A DNA stretch of 62,517 nucleotides from Bradyrhizobium sp. SZCCT0148. Its GTDB lineage: Bacteria; Pseudomonadota; Alphaproteobacteria; Rhizobiales; Xanthobacteraceae. This document shows positions 43,005-51,578 of this stretch, one piece after another; the stretch's first letter is position 1; each line of letters opens with the position of its first letter. Under the pieces are notes generated by a model that saw only the letters and a program-made list of their open reading frames with translations, was not told the DNA's origin and made no database searches. The position numbers and the translations under genes were made by a program. The stretch is taken from the NCBI RefSeq assembly GCF_018129985.1, contig NZ_JAFCKT010000021.1, positions 1 to 62,517 of the forward strand, written 5' to 3'.

Positions 43005-43130
43005 TCCTTCGAGACGACCGCTTCGCGGTCTCCTCAGGATGAGGCTCAGCAACACCGATTTCTGTGAAACTGCGGGCCGCACATTCCGCCCTCATCCTGA
43101 GGGCCCGCCAACGGCGGGCGTCTCGAAGGA
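43005..43130. repeat. Paired inverted repeat element
   Basis: TCCTTCGAGACG (43005-43016) is inverted at 43119-43130, and CCTCAGGATGAGG (43032-43044) is inverted at 43090-43102. This is two facing copies of a short element, a form common in Bradyrhizobium intergenic DNA (recollection). It occupies most of the 361-nt gap between the PHO-controlled pair and thiD, where no gene is seen. Confidence 0.75.
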
Positions 43131-43165
43131 TGGCCGCTCGCGAAATCGCTTCCGCGGAGGCCGCT

Positions 43166-43966
43166 TCAGTAGAACTTGTGGAAATGGTGGATCGGGCCGT
43201 GGCCGTGGCCGACGCTGAAGCGGTCGGCGGCTGCGATGGCTGCGCTGATCCAGGCCTTGGCGTTGCGCACGGCAAGCTCCAGACCTTCGCCCCTGGCCAG
43301 CCCTGCCGCAACCGCCGAGGACAGCGAGCAGCCAGTGCCGTGAGTGTTGCGCGTGGCAACACGCGGCGCCGCGAGCGCGATTCCGCCTTCGGACGTGACG
43401 AGATAGTCGGTGCTCTCGGCGCCCTCGCCGTGCCCGCCCTTGATCAGGACCGCGCGGCAGCCGAGCGCCAGCAGGCGATGCCCCTGGCTTTCGATCCCGG
43501 CTTCGCTCACCGCGATCTCCTCGTCGAGCAGCGCCGCGGCCTCCGGCAGATTGGGCGTGATCACGGAGGCCATCGGTATCAGCTTGTTGCGCAGGGCATC
43601 GACGGCTTCGGATGCCAGCAAGCGGTCGCCGGAGGTCGCCACCATCACGGGATCGAGCACGACATGCGTCGGCTTCCAGCGCGACAGCGCGGCCGCGATC
43701 GCGTCGATGCTGGCGACCTGGGCGACCATGCCGATTTTCACCGCGCCGACGTCCAGATCGGAGAACACCGCATCGATCTGCGCGATGACGAATTCGGCCG
43801 GCACCGCGTGAATGCCGGTGACGCCGCGCGTGTTCTGCGCCGTCAGCGCCGTGATGGCGGAGGCGCCATAGACGCCGAGCGCCGCGAACGTCTTCAGGTC
43901 GGCCTGAATGCCGGCGCCGCCGCTCGAATCGGAGCCGGCGATGGTGAGTGCGACCGGGGTCGTCAT
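43166..43966 (-). CDS. thiD: Hydroxymethylpyrimidine (phosphate) kinase
   Basis: Protein of 266 residues of the ribokinase-like ThiD family. It phosphorylates HMP and HMP-P to HMP-PP in thiamine synthesis. Markers are ALTIAGSDSSGGAGIQADLK at the start, DPVMVATSG near 106, TPNLPEAAAL and the anion-hole motif NTHGTGCSLSSA near 209 with its catalytic Asp position occupied as in ThiD. The ATG at 43966 starts the conserved strand; an upstream ATG at 43996 would add 10 residues. No other thi gene is nearby. Confidence 0.93.
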   Translation of the reverse strand: MTTPVALTIAGSDSSGGAGIQADLKTFAALGVYGASAITALTAQNTRGVTGIHAVPAEFVIAQIDAVFSDLDVGAVKIGMVAQVASIDAIAAALSRWKPTHVVLDPVMVATSGDRLLASEAVDALRNKLIPMASVITPNLPEAAALLDEEIAVSEAGIESQGHRLLALGCRAVLIKGGHGEGAESTDYLVTSEGGIALAAPRVATRNTHGTGCSLSSAVAAGLARGEGLELAVRNAKAWISAAIAAADRFSVGHGHGPIHHFHKFY

Positions 43967-44098
43967 GGGCGGATGTTCCGCGTTTTCGGGGACCATGGTC
44001 CGTCCTACCGCGCGCACCGGGTGACAAGCAAGTTCGCTTGCTAATTCCGGCCGGTTTTGGCCTATTAGCCGGAAGAATACGCTTTCGGAGTGCCCGCG

Positions 44099-44344
44099 AT
44101 GGTTCCTTTTTTCGTCCAGATCAAATGCAAGCTCGGCCAGTCCTATACGGTGGCCAACGCGCTTGCCGAAGCCGAGATCGCGTCCGAAATCTACTCGACG
44201 GCCGGCCAATACGACCTTCTCGTGAAGTTCTACGTCGACAAGGACACCGACATCGGCCATTTCGTCAACGAGAAGGTGCAGGTGCTGCCGGGCATCCAGG
44301 ACACCCTCACCATCATCACCTTCAAGGCGTTTGGCGCCAGCTAG
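44099..44344 (+). CDS. Stand-alone Lrp/AsnC ligand-binding (RAM) domain protein
   Basis: Protein of 81 residues consisting only of the RAM/SMART domain of Lrp/AsnC regulators, with no helix-turn-helix. The fold pattern is visible (FVQIKCKLGQSYTVANALAE, then STAGQYDLLVKFYV, then LPGIQDTLTIITFKAF). Such proteins bind amino acids and can pair with full-length Lrp relatives. GGAG at 44086-44089 supports the ATG at 44099. It is divergent from thiD and its stop lies 7 nt from the stop of the cytochrome gene. Confidence 0.88.
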   Translation: MVPFFVQIKCKLGQSYTVANALAEAEIASEIYSTAGQYDLLVKFYVDKDTDIGHFVNEKVQVLPGIQDTLTIITFKAFGAS

Positions 44345-44351
44345 CCCGCAG

Positions 44352-45278
44352 CTAGCCGGCGTCCTTGCGCTTGGGCCGCGGCGGGCCGTCCACCGGCGCC
44401 AGCGATTTGAGGTAGTCCGCCATCGCCGCGAGATCCGCGTCGGACAATTGCGAGGTGTTCTTGATCACGCGCGTCATCGCGCCGCCGACGCTGTCGCCGT
44501 CGGGCAATTCGCCGGTCTTGAGGAAATAGGCGATATCCTTCGCGCTCCACTCGCCAAGGCGCTTCTGCGTGATGTTGGGCACCCAGCCCTCGCCTTCCGG
44601 ATTCGGCCCGCCGGCAAAGCGCTGGCTCGCGATGATGCCGCCGAGTGCATTGCGCGGGCTGTGGCATTCGGCGCAGTGGCCGAAACTGTTGACGAGGTAG
44701 GCGCCGCGATTGAATTGCGGCGACTTGCTTCCGTCGGCGACAAATGGCCTGTCGTCCAGAAACAGGAATTTCCAGATGCCGATGTTGCGGCGGATGTTGA
44801 AGGGAAACCCGACGTCGTGGTCACGCACCTTGCCGGCCACCGGCGGCAGCGTCTTCAGATAAGCGAAGAGATCGAGCACGTCCTCGCGCCTGGCATGCTG
44901 GTACGACGTATAGGGAAACGCGGGAAAATAATGCTGCCCGCCCGGCGAAACCCCGTGCATCACCGCGTTGACGAAGTCGGCGTCGGTCCATTTGCCGATA
45001 CCGTCGTTCGGATCGGGCGAGATGTTCGGCGCGTAGAACGTTCCGAACGGCGACTTGATGGCGACGCCGCCGCCGAGCCTGACACGATCGGGCTGGTTCG
45101 GCGTGGCATGGCAGGACGCGCAGCCTCCTGCGTTGAACATCACCTCGCCATTGGCAAGGTCTGCCACATGGGCCGGCGGATTGCCCACAGCTGCCACCAC
45201 CGGCGCGCTGAGCCACCAATAGACGCCGCCAGCAACGACAGCGGCGAGCAGCCCTGCGAGAATTGTTCGTTGCAACAT
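44352..45278 (-). CDS. Membrane-anchored diheme cytochrome c
   Basis: Protein of 308 residues with an N-terminal anchor or signal (about 5-24) and two heme motifs: CASCH (Cys53, Cys56, His57) and CAECH near residue 200. A Met ligand for each is plausible (KNTSQLSDADLAAMADYLKSL at the end). Two-domain proteins of this kind are the c subunits of alcohol, sorbosone or aldehyde dehydrogenases, or link to terminal oxidases. No dehydrogenase subunit is adjacent; the CoxL-like gene is 3 kb away, so the partner is unknown. Confidence 0.87.
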   Translation of the reverse strand: MLQRTILAGLLAAVVAGGVYWWLSAPVVAAVGNPPAHVADLANGEVMFNAGGCASCHATPNQPDRVRLGGGVAIKSPFGTFYAPNISPDPNDGIGKWTDADFVNAVMHGVSPGGQHYFPAFPYTSYQHARREDVLDLFAYLKTLPPVAGKVRDHDVGFPFNIRRNIGIWKFLFLDDRPFVADGSKSPQFNRGAYLVNSFGHCAECHSPRNALGGIIASQRFAGGPNPEGEGWVPNITQKRLGEWSAKDIAYFLKTGELPDGDSVGGAMTRVIKNTSQLSDADLAAMADYLKSLAPVDGPPRPKRKDAG

Positions 45279-45433
45279 GCCGATCCATTCACTCGTCGCG
45301 GCGAACCTAAGACCGATGTCGTCGTGGCTCCAGCCACGAAGAATTTAGCCCGCCCTGGCCGGAAACGGGAATAAACTGAAATGCCGGCTGTTGGAAGTTA
45401 GGCAGCCCGAATGGGTTCAGCAGGGAGATTATC

Positions 45434-45850
45434 ATGAACAAGACTGTCATTGCCGCCTTGGCGCTCGGCGCCATTGCCTTCGCGAGCCCCGCCAGTGCCG
45501 AAAAGCTGAAGGCGACCCTCGACGGCAAGTCCGAGGTGCCGGCAACGACCAGCAGCGGCACCGGAACCGCCGATCTGAACTATGATGCCGCCAGCAAGAA
45601 GCTGTCGTGGACCGTCACTTATTCCGGACTGTCCGGACCCGCCACCGCCGCGCATTTCCACGGACCTGCCGAGGCTGGCAAGAACGCCGGCGTGGCCGTG
45701 CCGATCGCGAATGCAGCCGCGAGCCCGGTCAAGGGTGAGGCGACGCTCACGGATGCGCAGGCTGCCGATCTGCTCGGCGGCAAGTACTACATCAACATCC
45801 ACACCGCGGCCAATCCGGGCGGCGAGATCCGCGGCCAAGTGACGAAGTAA
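45434..45850 (+). CDS. Exported CHRD-domain protein
   Basis: Protein of 138 residues: signal peptide (cleavage after ASA, residue 22) and a single CHRD domain (about 24-137), with the repeated motif AAHFHGPAEAGKNAGV and NIHTAANPGGEIRGQV at the end. CHRD domains are beta-rich extracellular modules first seen in chordin; bacterial ones bind metals or mediate adhesion, without a defined role. It is divergent from the cytochrome gene and convergent with the next gene across a terminator. Confidence 0.9.
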   Translation: MNKTVIAALALGAIAFASPASAEKLKATLDGKSEVPATTSSGTGTADLNYDAASKKLSWTVTYSGLSGPATAAHFHGPAEAGKNAGVAVPIANAAASPVKGEATLTDAQAADLLGGKYYINIHTAANPGGEIRGQVTK

Positions 45851-45877
45851 GCCGCGACGCTGCTTCGCTGCGGGGAA

Positions 45878-45903
45878 GCCGGGCGCAGGAGGGGGCGCCC
45901 GGC
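45878..45903. terminator. Bidirectional terminator hairpin
   Basis: Perfect 9-bp stem GCCGGGCGC (45878-45886) with GCGCCCGGC (45895-45903), between the convergent CHRD and cystathionine-type genes. It has no long T run. Confidence 0.65.
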
Positions 45904-45922
45904 CTCTTCGATTCGATCGCGC

Positions 45923-47206
45923 CTAGGCCGCGTTGAGCGCCTGCGTGAGGTCGGCGATCAGATCGGAGGGGTTCTCGATGCCGATCGACAGCCGGATCGT
46001 GGAATCGAGCACGCCGATTTTCCGGCGGATGTCGGCAGGAACTCCGGAATGGGTCATGGTCGCGGGCAGGCTCGCGAGCGACTCGGTGCCACCGAGGCTT
46101 ACCGCCAGTTTGATGATCTGCAACGCGTTGAGGAATTTGACCGCAGCGTCCTTGCCGCCGACGATGTCGAACGCGAAGGTCGATCCCGCCCCCAGGCATT
46201 GCCGCGCGAACACGCGGCCGGCGGGCGAGGCCTCCTCGTGATGACCGAGGTAGTGAACGTTGGCGACCTTGGGATGATCGCGTAGGAAATCCGCCACGAG
46301 GCGCGCATTGCTGTTGGCTTTCTCCATGCGCAGGCTCAGCGTCTCGAGCGAGCGGTTGATCATCCAGCAGGAATGCGGATCGAGCTGGGTGCCGATGGCG
46401 CCGCGCAGCGCCTTGATCCCTTTCATGATCGCTTTCGAGCCGAGCGCCGCACCTGCGATCAGATCTGAATGTCCACCGACATATTTCGTCAGCGAATACA
46501 GCGACAGGTCCGCACCGTGCTCGATCGGCCGCTGAAACACCGGCCCGAGCAGCGTATTGTCGCAGGCGATGATCGGCGTGCCGCCTTGCGCCTTTCCGAT
46601 GGAATCGGCGATGCGGCGGATCATGGCGACATCGACCAGGCCGTTGGTCGGGTTGGCCGGCGTCTCGATCAGGATCATCGAGACGCGCCCCTTGGCCATG
46701 GCCTCGTCCGCCGCCTGCTTCACGGCTGCTTCGTCGATCCCGTCGGCGAAACCGACGGCGCCGATCGACAGACGCGAAAGCGTGTTGGTCAGCAGCGTTT
46801 CCGTCCCGCCATAGAGCGGCTGCGAGTGCAGGATGACATCGCCGGGGCGGACGAAGGCGAGGATCGTGGTTGCGATCGCCGCCATGCCGGATGAGAACAA
46901 CGCACAACTCTCCGTGCGCTCGTAGATCGCGAGCCTGTCCTCGACAATCTCGCTGTTGGGGTGGTTGAAGCGCGAATAGACCAGGCCGGCGCCCATGCCT
47001 TCCGGAGGCTCGCGCCGGCCGGCAACGAAATCGAAGAAGTCCTGGCCGTCATCGGCGGTCTTGAACACGAACGTGGAGGTGAGGAACACCGGCGGCTTGA
47101 TCGCGCCTTCCGACAACTGGGGATCATAGCCATAGGTCAGCATCAGGGTTTCCGGATGCAGCATATGATTGCCGATATGGGTCTTCGACGGGAACGGTTT
47201 GACCAT
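45923..47206 (-). CDS. Cys/Met metabolism PLP enzyme (cystathionine gamma-synthase/methionine gamma-lyase family)
   Basis: Protein of 427 residues, fold type I. Conserved points are YSRFNHPNSEIVEDRLA near 75, SSGMAAIATT near 100, LYGGTETLL, and the PLP lysine in SLYSLTKYVGGHSD near 220. The enzyme either makes cystathionine from O-acetyl(succinyl)homoserine and cysteine or cleaves methionine or cystathionine. A run of over 25 residues before the family core suggests the gamma-synthase-like branch of rhizobia, but specificity cannot be decided. The ATG at 47206 has an AGG site; a longer frame lacks one. Confidence 0.87.
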   Translation of the reverse strand: MVKPFPSKTHIGNHMLHPETLMLTYGYDPQLSEGAIKPPVFLTSTFVFKTADDGQDFFDFVAGRREPPEGMGAGLVYSRFNHPNSEIVEDRLAIYERTESCALFSSGMAAIATTILAFVRPGDVILHSQPLYGGTETLLTNTLSRLSIGAVGFADGIDEAAVKQAADEAMAKGRVSMILIETPANPTNGLVDVAMIRRIADSIGKAQGGTPIIACDNTLLGPVFQRPIEHGADLSLYSLTKYVGGHSDLIAGAALGSKAIMKGIKALRGAIGTQLDPHSCWMINRSLETLSLRMEKANSNARLVADFLRDHPKVANVHYLGHHEEASPAGRVFARQCLGAGSTFAFDIVGGKDAAVKFLNALQIIKLAVSLGGTESLASLPATMTHSGVPADIRRKIGVLDSTIRLSIGIENPSDLIADLTQALNAA

Positions 47207-47356
47207 GGCCTGTCTCGCTGTTGGATCCTCGCCGCGCGCTGGAACTGCTGCTGTCATCAGACAGTCAGCAACGAGATACGCCTAGTCGCATCAACGCAGC
47301 GGCCGTTGCCATTGAAGATAGCTGCTCCGGTCGCGATCCGTCAGACCTTGCCAATC

Positions 47357-47387
47357 GAAAAAGGGCGGCTGCTGTCGCAACCGCCCT
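47357..47387 (-). terminator. Rho-independent terminator of the cytochrome c' gene
   Basis: AGGGCGG (47362-47368) pairs with CCGCCCT (47381-47387); on the minus strand the stem is followed by TTTTTCG. It lies 110 nt beyond the cytochrome c' stop codon with a palindromic repeat between. Confidence 0.7.
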
Positions 47388-47400
47388 CTCTTGTGCCAAC

Positions 47401-47481
47401 AGCCCGGATACAGCGAAGCACAATCCGGGACTGACTCAACTCGGATAGATCCCCGGATTTCGCTTGCGCTCCATCCGGGCT
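47401..47481. repeat. Nested palindromic repeat
   Basis: AGCCCGGAT (47401-47409) is inverted at 47473-47481, with an inner pair AATCCGGG (47422-47429) / CCCGGATT (47452-47459). It resembles other short palindromic elements scattered in this genome type and would lie in the 3' UTR of the cytochrome c' mRNA. Confidence 0.7.
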
Positions 47482-47496
47482 ACGAAGCCACCCGCT

Positions 47497-47943
47497 TCAA
47501 CTGTTCTTGACGCGGTACGTCTCGTGGCAGCCGCCGCACTCCTTGCCGACCGCGGGGAAATTCGCCTTGAGCGAGTCCAGATCCTTGATCTTGCCCTTGG
47601 CCTCGCCCACCACCTTGGCGAAGCTCGCGATCTTTGCGTCGAAGCCGGCCTTGTCCTCCCAGACCTTCGGCGAGGTCGAATAGTCGCCGTCAAGCTTCAC
47701 GCCCTTGGCGCTGGCCGGAAACAGGTTCGGCAGCTTCTTGGCGGTATCCTCGAACTGCGCCAGCGCGCTGTCCACCGTGGCCTGGTCATAGGGCTTCTCG
47801 CCCTTGATCATCGCCGACATCGCGCCGGCGTTCTTGCCGTTGCCCTTCATGAGGGCCTGAACCTCCTTGACGGAGTCCTGTTGTGCCCAAACGGCGCCCA
47901 TCCCGAGCAGCAGTGCGCCCCCAACAATCAACACTCGCTTCAT
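47497..47943 (-). CDS. Cytochrome c' / c556-type protein
   Basis: Protein of 148 residues: signal peptide (cleavage after VWA, residue 20) and a four-helix cytochrome c' domain with the heme motif CGGCH close to the C-terminus. The first helix (SVKEVQALMKGNGKNAGAM) supplies the usual Met or Leu near the heme. Cytochromes c' bind NO and CO and protect against nitrosative stress; c556 relatives transfer electrons. Which it is cannot be told. The ATG at 47943 is preferred over a TTG two codons earlier. Confidence 0.9.
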   Translation of the reverse strand: MKRVLIVGGALLLGMGAVWAQQDSVKEVQALMKGNGKNAGAMSAMIKGEKPYDQATVDSALAQFEDTAKKLPNLFPASAKGVKLDGDYSTSPKVWEDKAGFDAKIASFAKVVGEAKGKIKDLDSLKANFPAVGKECGGCHETYRVKNS

Positions 47944-48110
47944 TCGCAAAATCCCTTTCCTTGCTGTCAGGATCGTGCCGACCCCTTATGGGCCAACACC
48001 GTTCGGCAGATTTCATTCCATCCCCAGCGCGACGATAAATCGTCGCACGCTGGACAATGGTTGGGCCAACGTTTCGGGCGTTTGCCCCCATTCCCAGGTT
48101 TGCTCGATAT

Positions 48111-50420
48111 TTACAGGCTGTGGCGGCGATGGTGCTCGTTGATGGCGATCCATACCCGCTCGGGCGTTGCCGGCATGTCGATGTGGTCGATCTTGTACTC
48201 GCGCCAGAGGGCGTCGACGATCGCGTTGACGATGGCCGGACAGGAGCCGATCGCGCCGGCCTCGCCTGCCCCCTTCACGCCCATCGGATTGGTCTTGCAG
48301 GGGACGTTGGCGGTCTCGAACACGAAGGCCGGCCCGTCCGCCGCCCGCGGCAGCGCGTAGTCCATGAAGGTCGCGGTGATCAGCTGGCCGTCATGGGGCC
48401 CGTAAACCACCTGCTCCATCAGCGCCTGGCCGATGCCCTGCATGGCACCGCCATGCACCTGGCCGGCCAGAAGCAGCGGATTGAGCGTTTTGCCGAAATC
48501 ATCGACGATCACGTAGTTGACGATCTTGATGATGCCGGTGGCCGGATCGATCTCGACCTCCGCAACATGCGTGCCGTTGGGGTAGGTGCCGTCGGCGCTC
48601 GCGAAGGTCGCGCTGGCGTTGAGCTTCGACGGATCGGCCCCCGGCCGCTTGGCGAGATCGGCGAACGAGATCGAGCGGTCCGTGCCGGCGATCCGCACCA
48701 CGCCTTCAGCGATCTCGAGGTCGCCTGCGCCGGCCTCCAGTGCCTGCGCCGCGATCTCCTTGAGCTTTTGCCCGAGTTCGCGCGTAGCCCGCTCGACGCT
48801 GACGCCGCCCGACGGGATCGAGGCTGAGCCGCCAGTGCCGAGCCCGGTGGCGATCATGTCGGTATCGCCCTGGTGGACGTGCACGCGCTCGGGCGCCACA
48901 CCGAACTGTTCGGCGACGATCTGCGCGTAAGCCGTCTGGTGCCCCTGCCCGCTCGACTGCGTGCCGATCAGGACCGTGATGTCACCATTGGGATCCATCC
49001 GCACATTGGCGGTTTCCTCGCCCATGGTGCCGCAGATCTCGACATAGCTCGCAAGACCGATGCCGCGGATCAGGCCGCCCTTCTTGGCCGCCTTGGCGCG
49101 CTTTCCAAACTCCTTCCACTCGGCGATCTCCATCGCGCGCTTCAGATGCGCGGCGAAATCGCCGGAATCGTAGACCTTGCCGGTAGCCGTCTTGTACGGC
49201 AATGCCTTCGGCGGAATGAAGTTCTTGCGGCGGATCGCATCCGGCGTCATGTCGAGCTTGCGCGCGCAGGCGTCGACGAGGCGCTCGATGACATAGGCGG
49301 CTTCAGGACGGCCGGCGCCGCGATAGGCGTCGACCGGCACGCTGTTGGTGAAGACGGTGCGCACCCGGCAGTGGAACGCCTGGATGTCGTAGAGGCCCGG
49401 CAGCATGCCGGCGCCGCCATGCGGAATGTAAGGCCCGAAGGTCGACAGATACGCGCCCATGTCGCCCATCAGGTCGCAATCCATCGCGAGGAATTTTCCG
49501 TCCTCGGCGAGCGCCATCTTAGCGGTGGTGACGTTGTCGCGGCCCTGCGCATCGCCCATGAAATGCTCAGTGCGGTCGGCCGCCCATTTCACCGTCTTCT
49601 TGAGCTTCTTGGCCGCAACCGCCAACAGGGCGTATTCCCGGTACGGAAACAGCTTCGTGCCGAAGCCGCCGCCGACATCGGGACAGATCACCCGCATCTT
49701 GTCGGTGGGGATGTTGAGCACGTTCTGGCACAGGATGTCGCGCAGCCGGTGACTGCCCTGGCTGCCGATCGTCAGCGTCAGATGGTCGCGCTTGGAATCG
49801 TATTCGCAGACCGCGGCACGTGTCTCCATGAAGCTCGCGACCACGCGCGGATTGACAATGGAAACTTCCGCCACCGCATGCGCCTTGGCGAAGGCGGCTT
49901 CGGTCGCGGCCTTGTCGCCGATCGAGACGTCGAACAGCACATTGCCGGGCTTGTCCGGCCAGACCTGCGGCGCGCCTTTTTTGACGGCGTTGACGAGGCC
50001 GGTCACCGCCGGCAGCGGCGACCATTTGACCTCGATCGCCTCGATCGCGTCACGGGCCTGATCGATGGTCTCGGCGACGACGAACGCGACGGCATCGCCG
50101 ACATGCCGGACTTCGTCCTTGGCCAAAATCGGGTATGGCGGGCCGGTGAACGGATCAGTCTCCAGGTTGAACAGGCACGGCAGATTGCCGAGGTCCTTGA
50201 CGTCGTCGGCGGTCAGGATCAGCGCGACGCCGGGAAGCCCACGGGCGCGACTCACATCGATGGTATATTTGGCGTGCGCGTGCGGCGAGCGCAGCATCAG
50301 GCAGCGGAGCGCAGCCTGCGGCGCATAATCGTCGGTGTAGCGGCCCTTGCCGCGGATGAGCGCGTCATCCTCCTTGCGCAGCACGCTTTGGCCAACGCCG
50401 AACTTGATGGGAGCCGCCAT
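48111..50420 (-). CDS. Form II CoxL-like molybdenum hydroxylase large subunit
   Basis: Protein of 769 residues of the xanthine dehydrogenase/CO dehydrogenase large-subunit family, binding Mo-molybdopterin cytosine dinucleotide. The active-site motif is AYRGAGR, the form II (BMS) version; true CO dehydrogenases (form I) have AYxCSFR. GGGFGTKLF and the terminal VKGAGEAGAIGSCPAIVNAI with its catalytic Glu are present. Genes for the FAD (CoxM) and Fe-S (CoxS) subunits, which should flank it, are absent on both sides, so it is an orphan large subunit. The substrate is unknown; CO oxidation is not supported. Confidence 0.9.
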   Translation of the reverse strand: MAAPIKFGVGQSVLRKEDDALIRGKGRYTDDYAPQAALRCLMLRSPHAHAKYTIDVSRARGLPGVALILTADDVKDLGNLPCLFNLETDPFTGPPYPILAKDEVRHVGDAVAFVVAETIDQARDAIEAIEVKWSPLPAVTGLVNAVKKGAPQVWPDKPGNVLFDVSIGDKAATEAAFAKAHAVAEVSIVNPRVVASFMETRAAVCEYDSKRDHLTLTIGSQGSHRLRDILCQNVLNIPTDKMRVICPDVGGGFGTKLFPYREYALLAVAAKKLKKTVKWAADRTEHFMGDAQGRDNVTTAKMALAEDGKFLAMDCDLMGDMGAYLSTFGPYIPHGGAGMLPGLYDIQAFHCRVRTVFTNSVPVDAYRGAGRPEAAYVIERLVDACARKLDMTPDAIRRKNFIPPKALPYKTATGKVYDSGDFAAHLKRAMEIAEWKEFGKRAKAAKKGGLIRGIGLASYVEICGTMGEETANVRMDPNGDITVLIGTQSSGQGHQTAYAQIVAEQFGVAPERVHVHQGDTDMIATGLGTGGSASIPSGGVSVERATRELGQKLKEIAAQALEAGAGDLEIAEGVVRIAGTDRSISFADLAKRPGADPSKLNASATFASADGTYPNGTHVAEVEIDPATGIIKIVNYVIVDDFGKTLNPLLLAGQVHGGAMQGIGQALMEQVVYGPHDGQLITATFMDYALPRAADGPAFVFETANVPCKTNPMGVKGAGEAGAIGSCPAIVNAIVDALWREYKIDHIDMPATPERVWIAINEHHRRHSL

Positions 50421-50668
50421 TTTATCTTCCCGTTCTCATGGTTGTTTTGTGGGCATATTGCCGTGGAAAAACTGGCAAGGCAAACGGCTTTCCGGCGGCG
50501 CCGGACATGGTCCCGGGCGCTTCTTTCCAAAACCGCCGCGGAGGAACAATTCCTCCAGGGCAGGCTTTGTGTTGCGGAGACGGAATCCAGAGCGGGACAG
50601 TCGCCAGCGCGGCCTTACGGCGTAATGCCCGTGCGGCCGCGTTACGCTCCCAATCAACGAGTGGACCC

Positions 50669-50833
50669 ATGCCGAGCCCGACCCAAGAGCAGATCAGTAT
50701 TCGCGCACACCAGTTGTGGGAGGCCGCCGGACACCCCGAGGGCCGCGAGGACGAGTTCTGGCACGAAGCCGAACGCGAATTGAAGGACGGCAGCAACAAT
50801 CCCGACGAGAAGTCCGAGACATTTCTCGAGTAA
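50669..50833 (+). CDS. DUF2934 small protein
   Basis: Protein of 54 residues with the DUF2934 pattern: IRAHQLWEAAGHPEGREDEFWHEAERELK. The family is short, acidic, helical, common in rhizobia and often in stress-linked clusters; function unknown. The ATG at 50669 begins the conserved part; the longer upstream frame reads into the promoter region of the CoxL-like gene. It is separate from all neighbours. Confidence 0.85.
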   Translation: MPSPTQEQISIRAHQLWEAAGHPEGREDEFWHEAERELKDGSNNPDEKSETFLE

Positions 50834-50936
50834 CAGGCCGGCATAAGATGAGCCTGAGACCAGCGGCCACGCTGGCGCCGCTGCCTCAAAGCGCACCTCC
50901 GTCGCGCGGGGGTGGTCATTTACAGGCCCCCGCGGT

Positions 50937-51317
50937 TCAAAAGATACGCGTGCTATCTCGCAGCCGTTCGATCGCGCGCTGAGGCGTGAGGTGGTCGATC
51001 TCACCACGCGTCAGGCCGATATCCATCAACGCTCTGTCACTCAGGTCCTGCAAGCTGACCCTAGGGTCTCGACGCTGCCGCCAAAACGCATCCCAAGATC
51101 GCTTGAGCAAGCCCAGAACGCTTGGAATCACTGCCACGGAGGGTCCTGAGGCACCCTTGTCCGGCAGAGCGTTTTCCAATGCTGCAGCGGATGCCTTGAG
51201 GCGCGCTGTCAAAGCCTGGTCAACGGCGCTCTTTGCTGACGCGATGGCGAGGTTGAGGCTACGCCTTGCGGCGTCGCTATCAATCCCGGTGGACACGTTC
51301 GTCAGTTGAGGTGGCAT
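50937..51317 (-). CDS. DUF1127 protein with N-terminal extension
   Basis: Protein of 126 residues. The C-terminal 45 residues are DUF1127 (SLQDLSDRALMDIGLTRGEI). The first 70 residues are an Ala/Ser-rich helical extension not found in the short family form at 664-900. AGGAG 7 nt upstream fixes the ATG at 51317. It may follow from the small ORF upstream, but a terminator separates them. Confidence 0.85.
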   Translation of the reverse strand: MPPQLTNVSTGIDSDAARRSLNLAIASAKSAVDQALTARLKASAAALENALPDKGASGPSVAVIPSVLGLLKRSWDAFWRQRRDPRVSLQDLSDRALMDIGLTRGEIDHLTPQRAIERLRDSTRIF

Positions 51318-51359
51318 CGGATGCTCCTGCTGGTGAGCCGGCAGGGAGCGGTGGCCAAA

Positions 51360-51390
51360 CAAAAGGCCCCGTCCGATGCCGGCGGGGCCT
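51360..51390 (-). terminator. Rho-independent terminator after the 25-residue ORF
   Basis: AGGCCCCG (51364-51371) pairs with CGGGGCCT (51383-51390); the minus strand continues TTTGTTTGG. It lies 27 nt beyond the stop of the small minus-strand ORF and upstream of the DUF1127 gene. Confidence 0.75.
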
Positions 51391-51416
51391 GGTGAAAAGA
51401 TGTCGTCGTCGAAATC

Positions 51417-51494
51417 CTAGCGCGCGACTCCTTCCACGGCCCAGCCGAAGCGGGTCATGTGGTTGCGGTTGAGTTTGCGCGACGATTTGATCAT
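51417..51494 (-). CDS. Candidate 25-residue small protein
   Basis: The frame encodes 25 residues: MIKSSRKLNRNHMTRFGWAV then EGVAR. The strongly basic start and aromatic middle look like a real, conserved micro-protein, and it has its own terminator. I recall similar small proteins in Bradyrhizobium but cannot confirm. The ribosome site is weak (CGGCGG). Alternatively the transcript is a small RNA and the frame is accidental. Confidence 0.5.
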   Translation of the reverse strand: MIKSSRKLNRNHMTRFGWAVEGVAR

Positions 51495-51578
51495 GAACCG
51501 CCGATAGCACGGCAATGGCACAAAATCAACAGATGTGTCGATGTGGGCTGCAGCCTGGAGGCGAGCGCACCCGCTCGG

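Noticed and set aside
48111..50420. Aerobic CO dehydrogenase large subunit
   Set aside because: The active-site motif is AYRGAGR (form II), not the AYxCSFR of true CO dehydrogenases, and partner subunits are missing.
50545..50575. A GGAAC motif upstream of the DUF2934 gene considered as an EcfG promoter
   Set aside because: At 16-17 nt spacing the -10 would be GCTT or CTTT, not CGTT.
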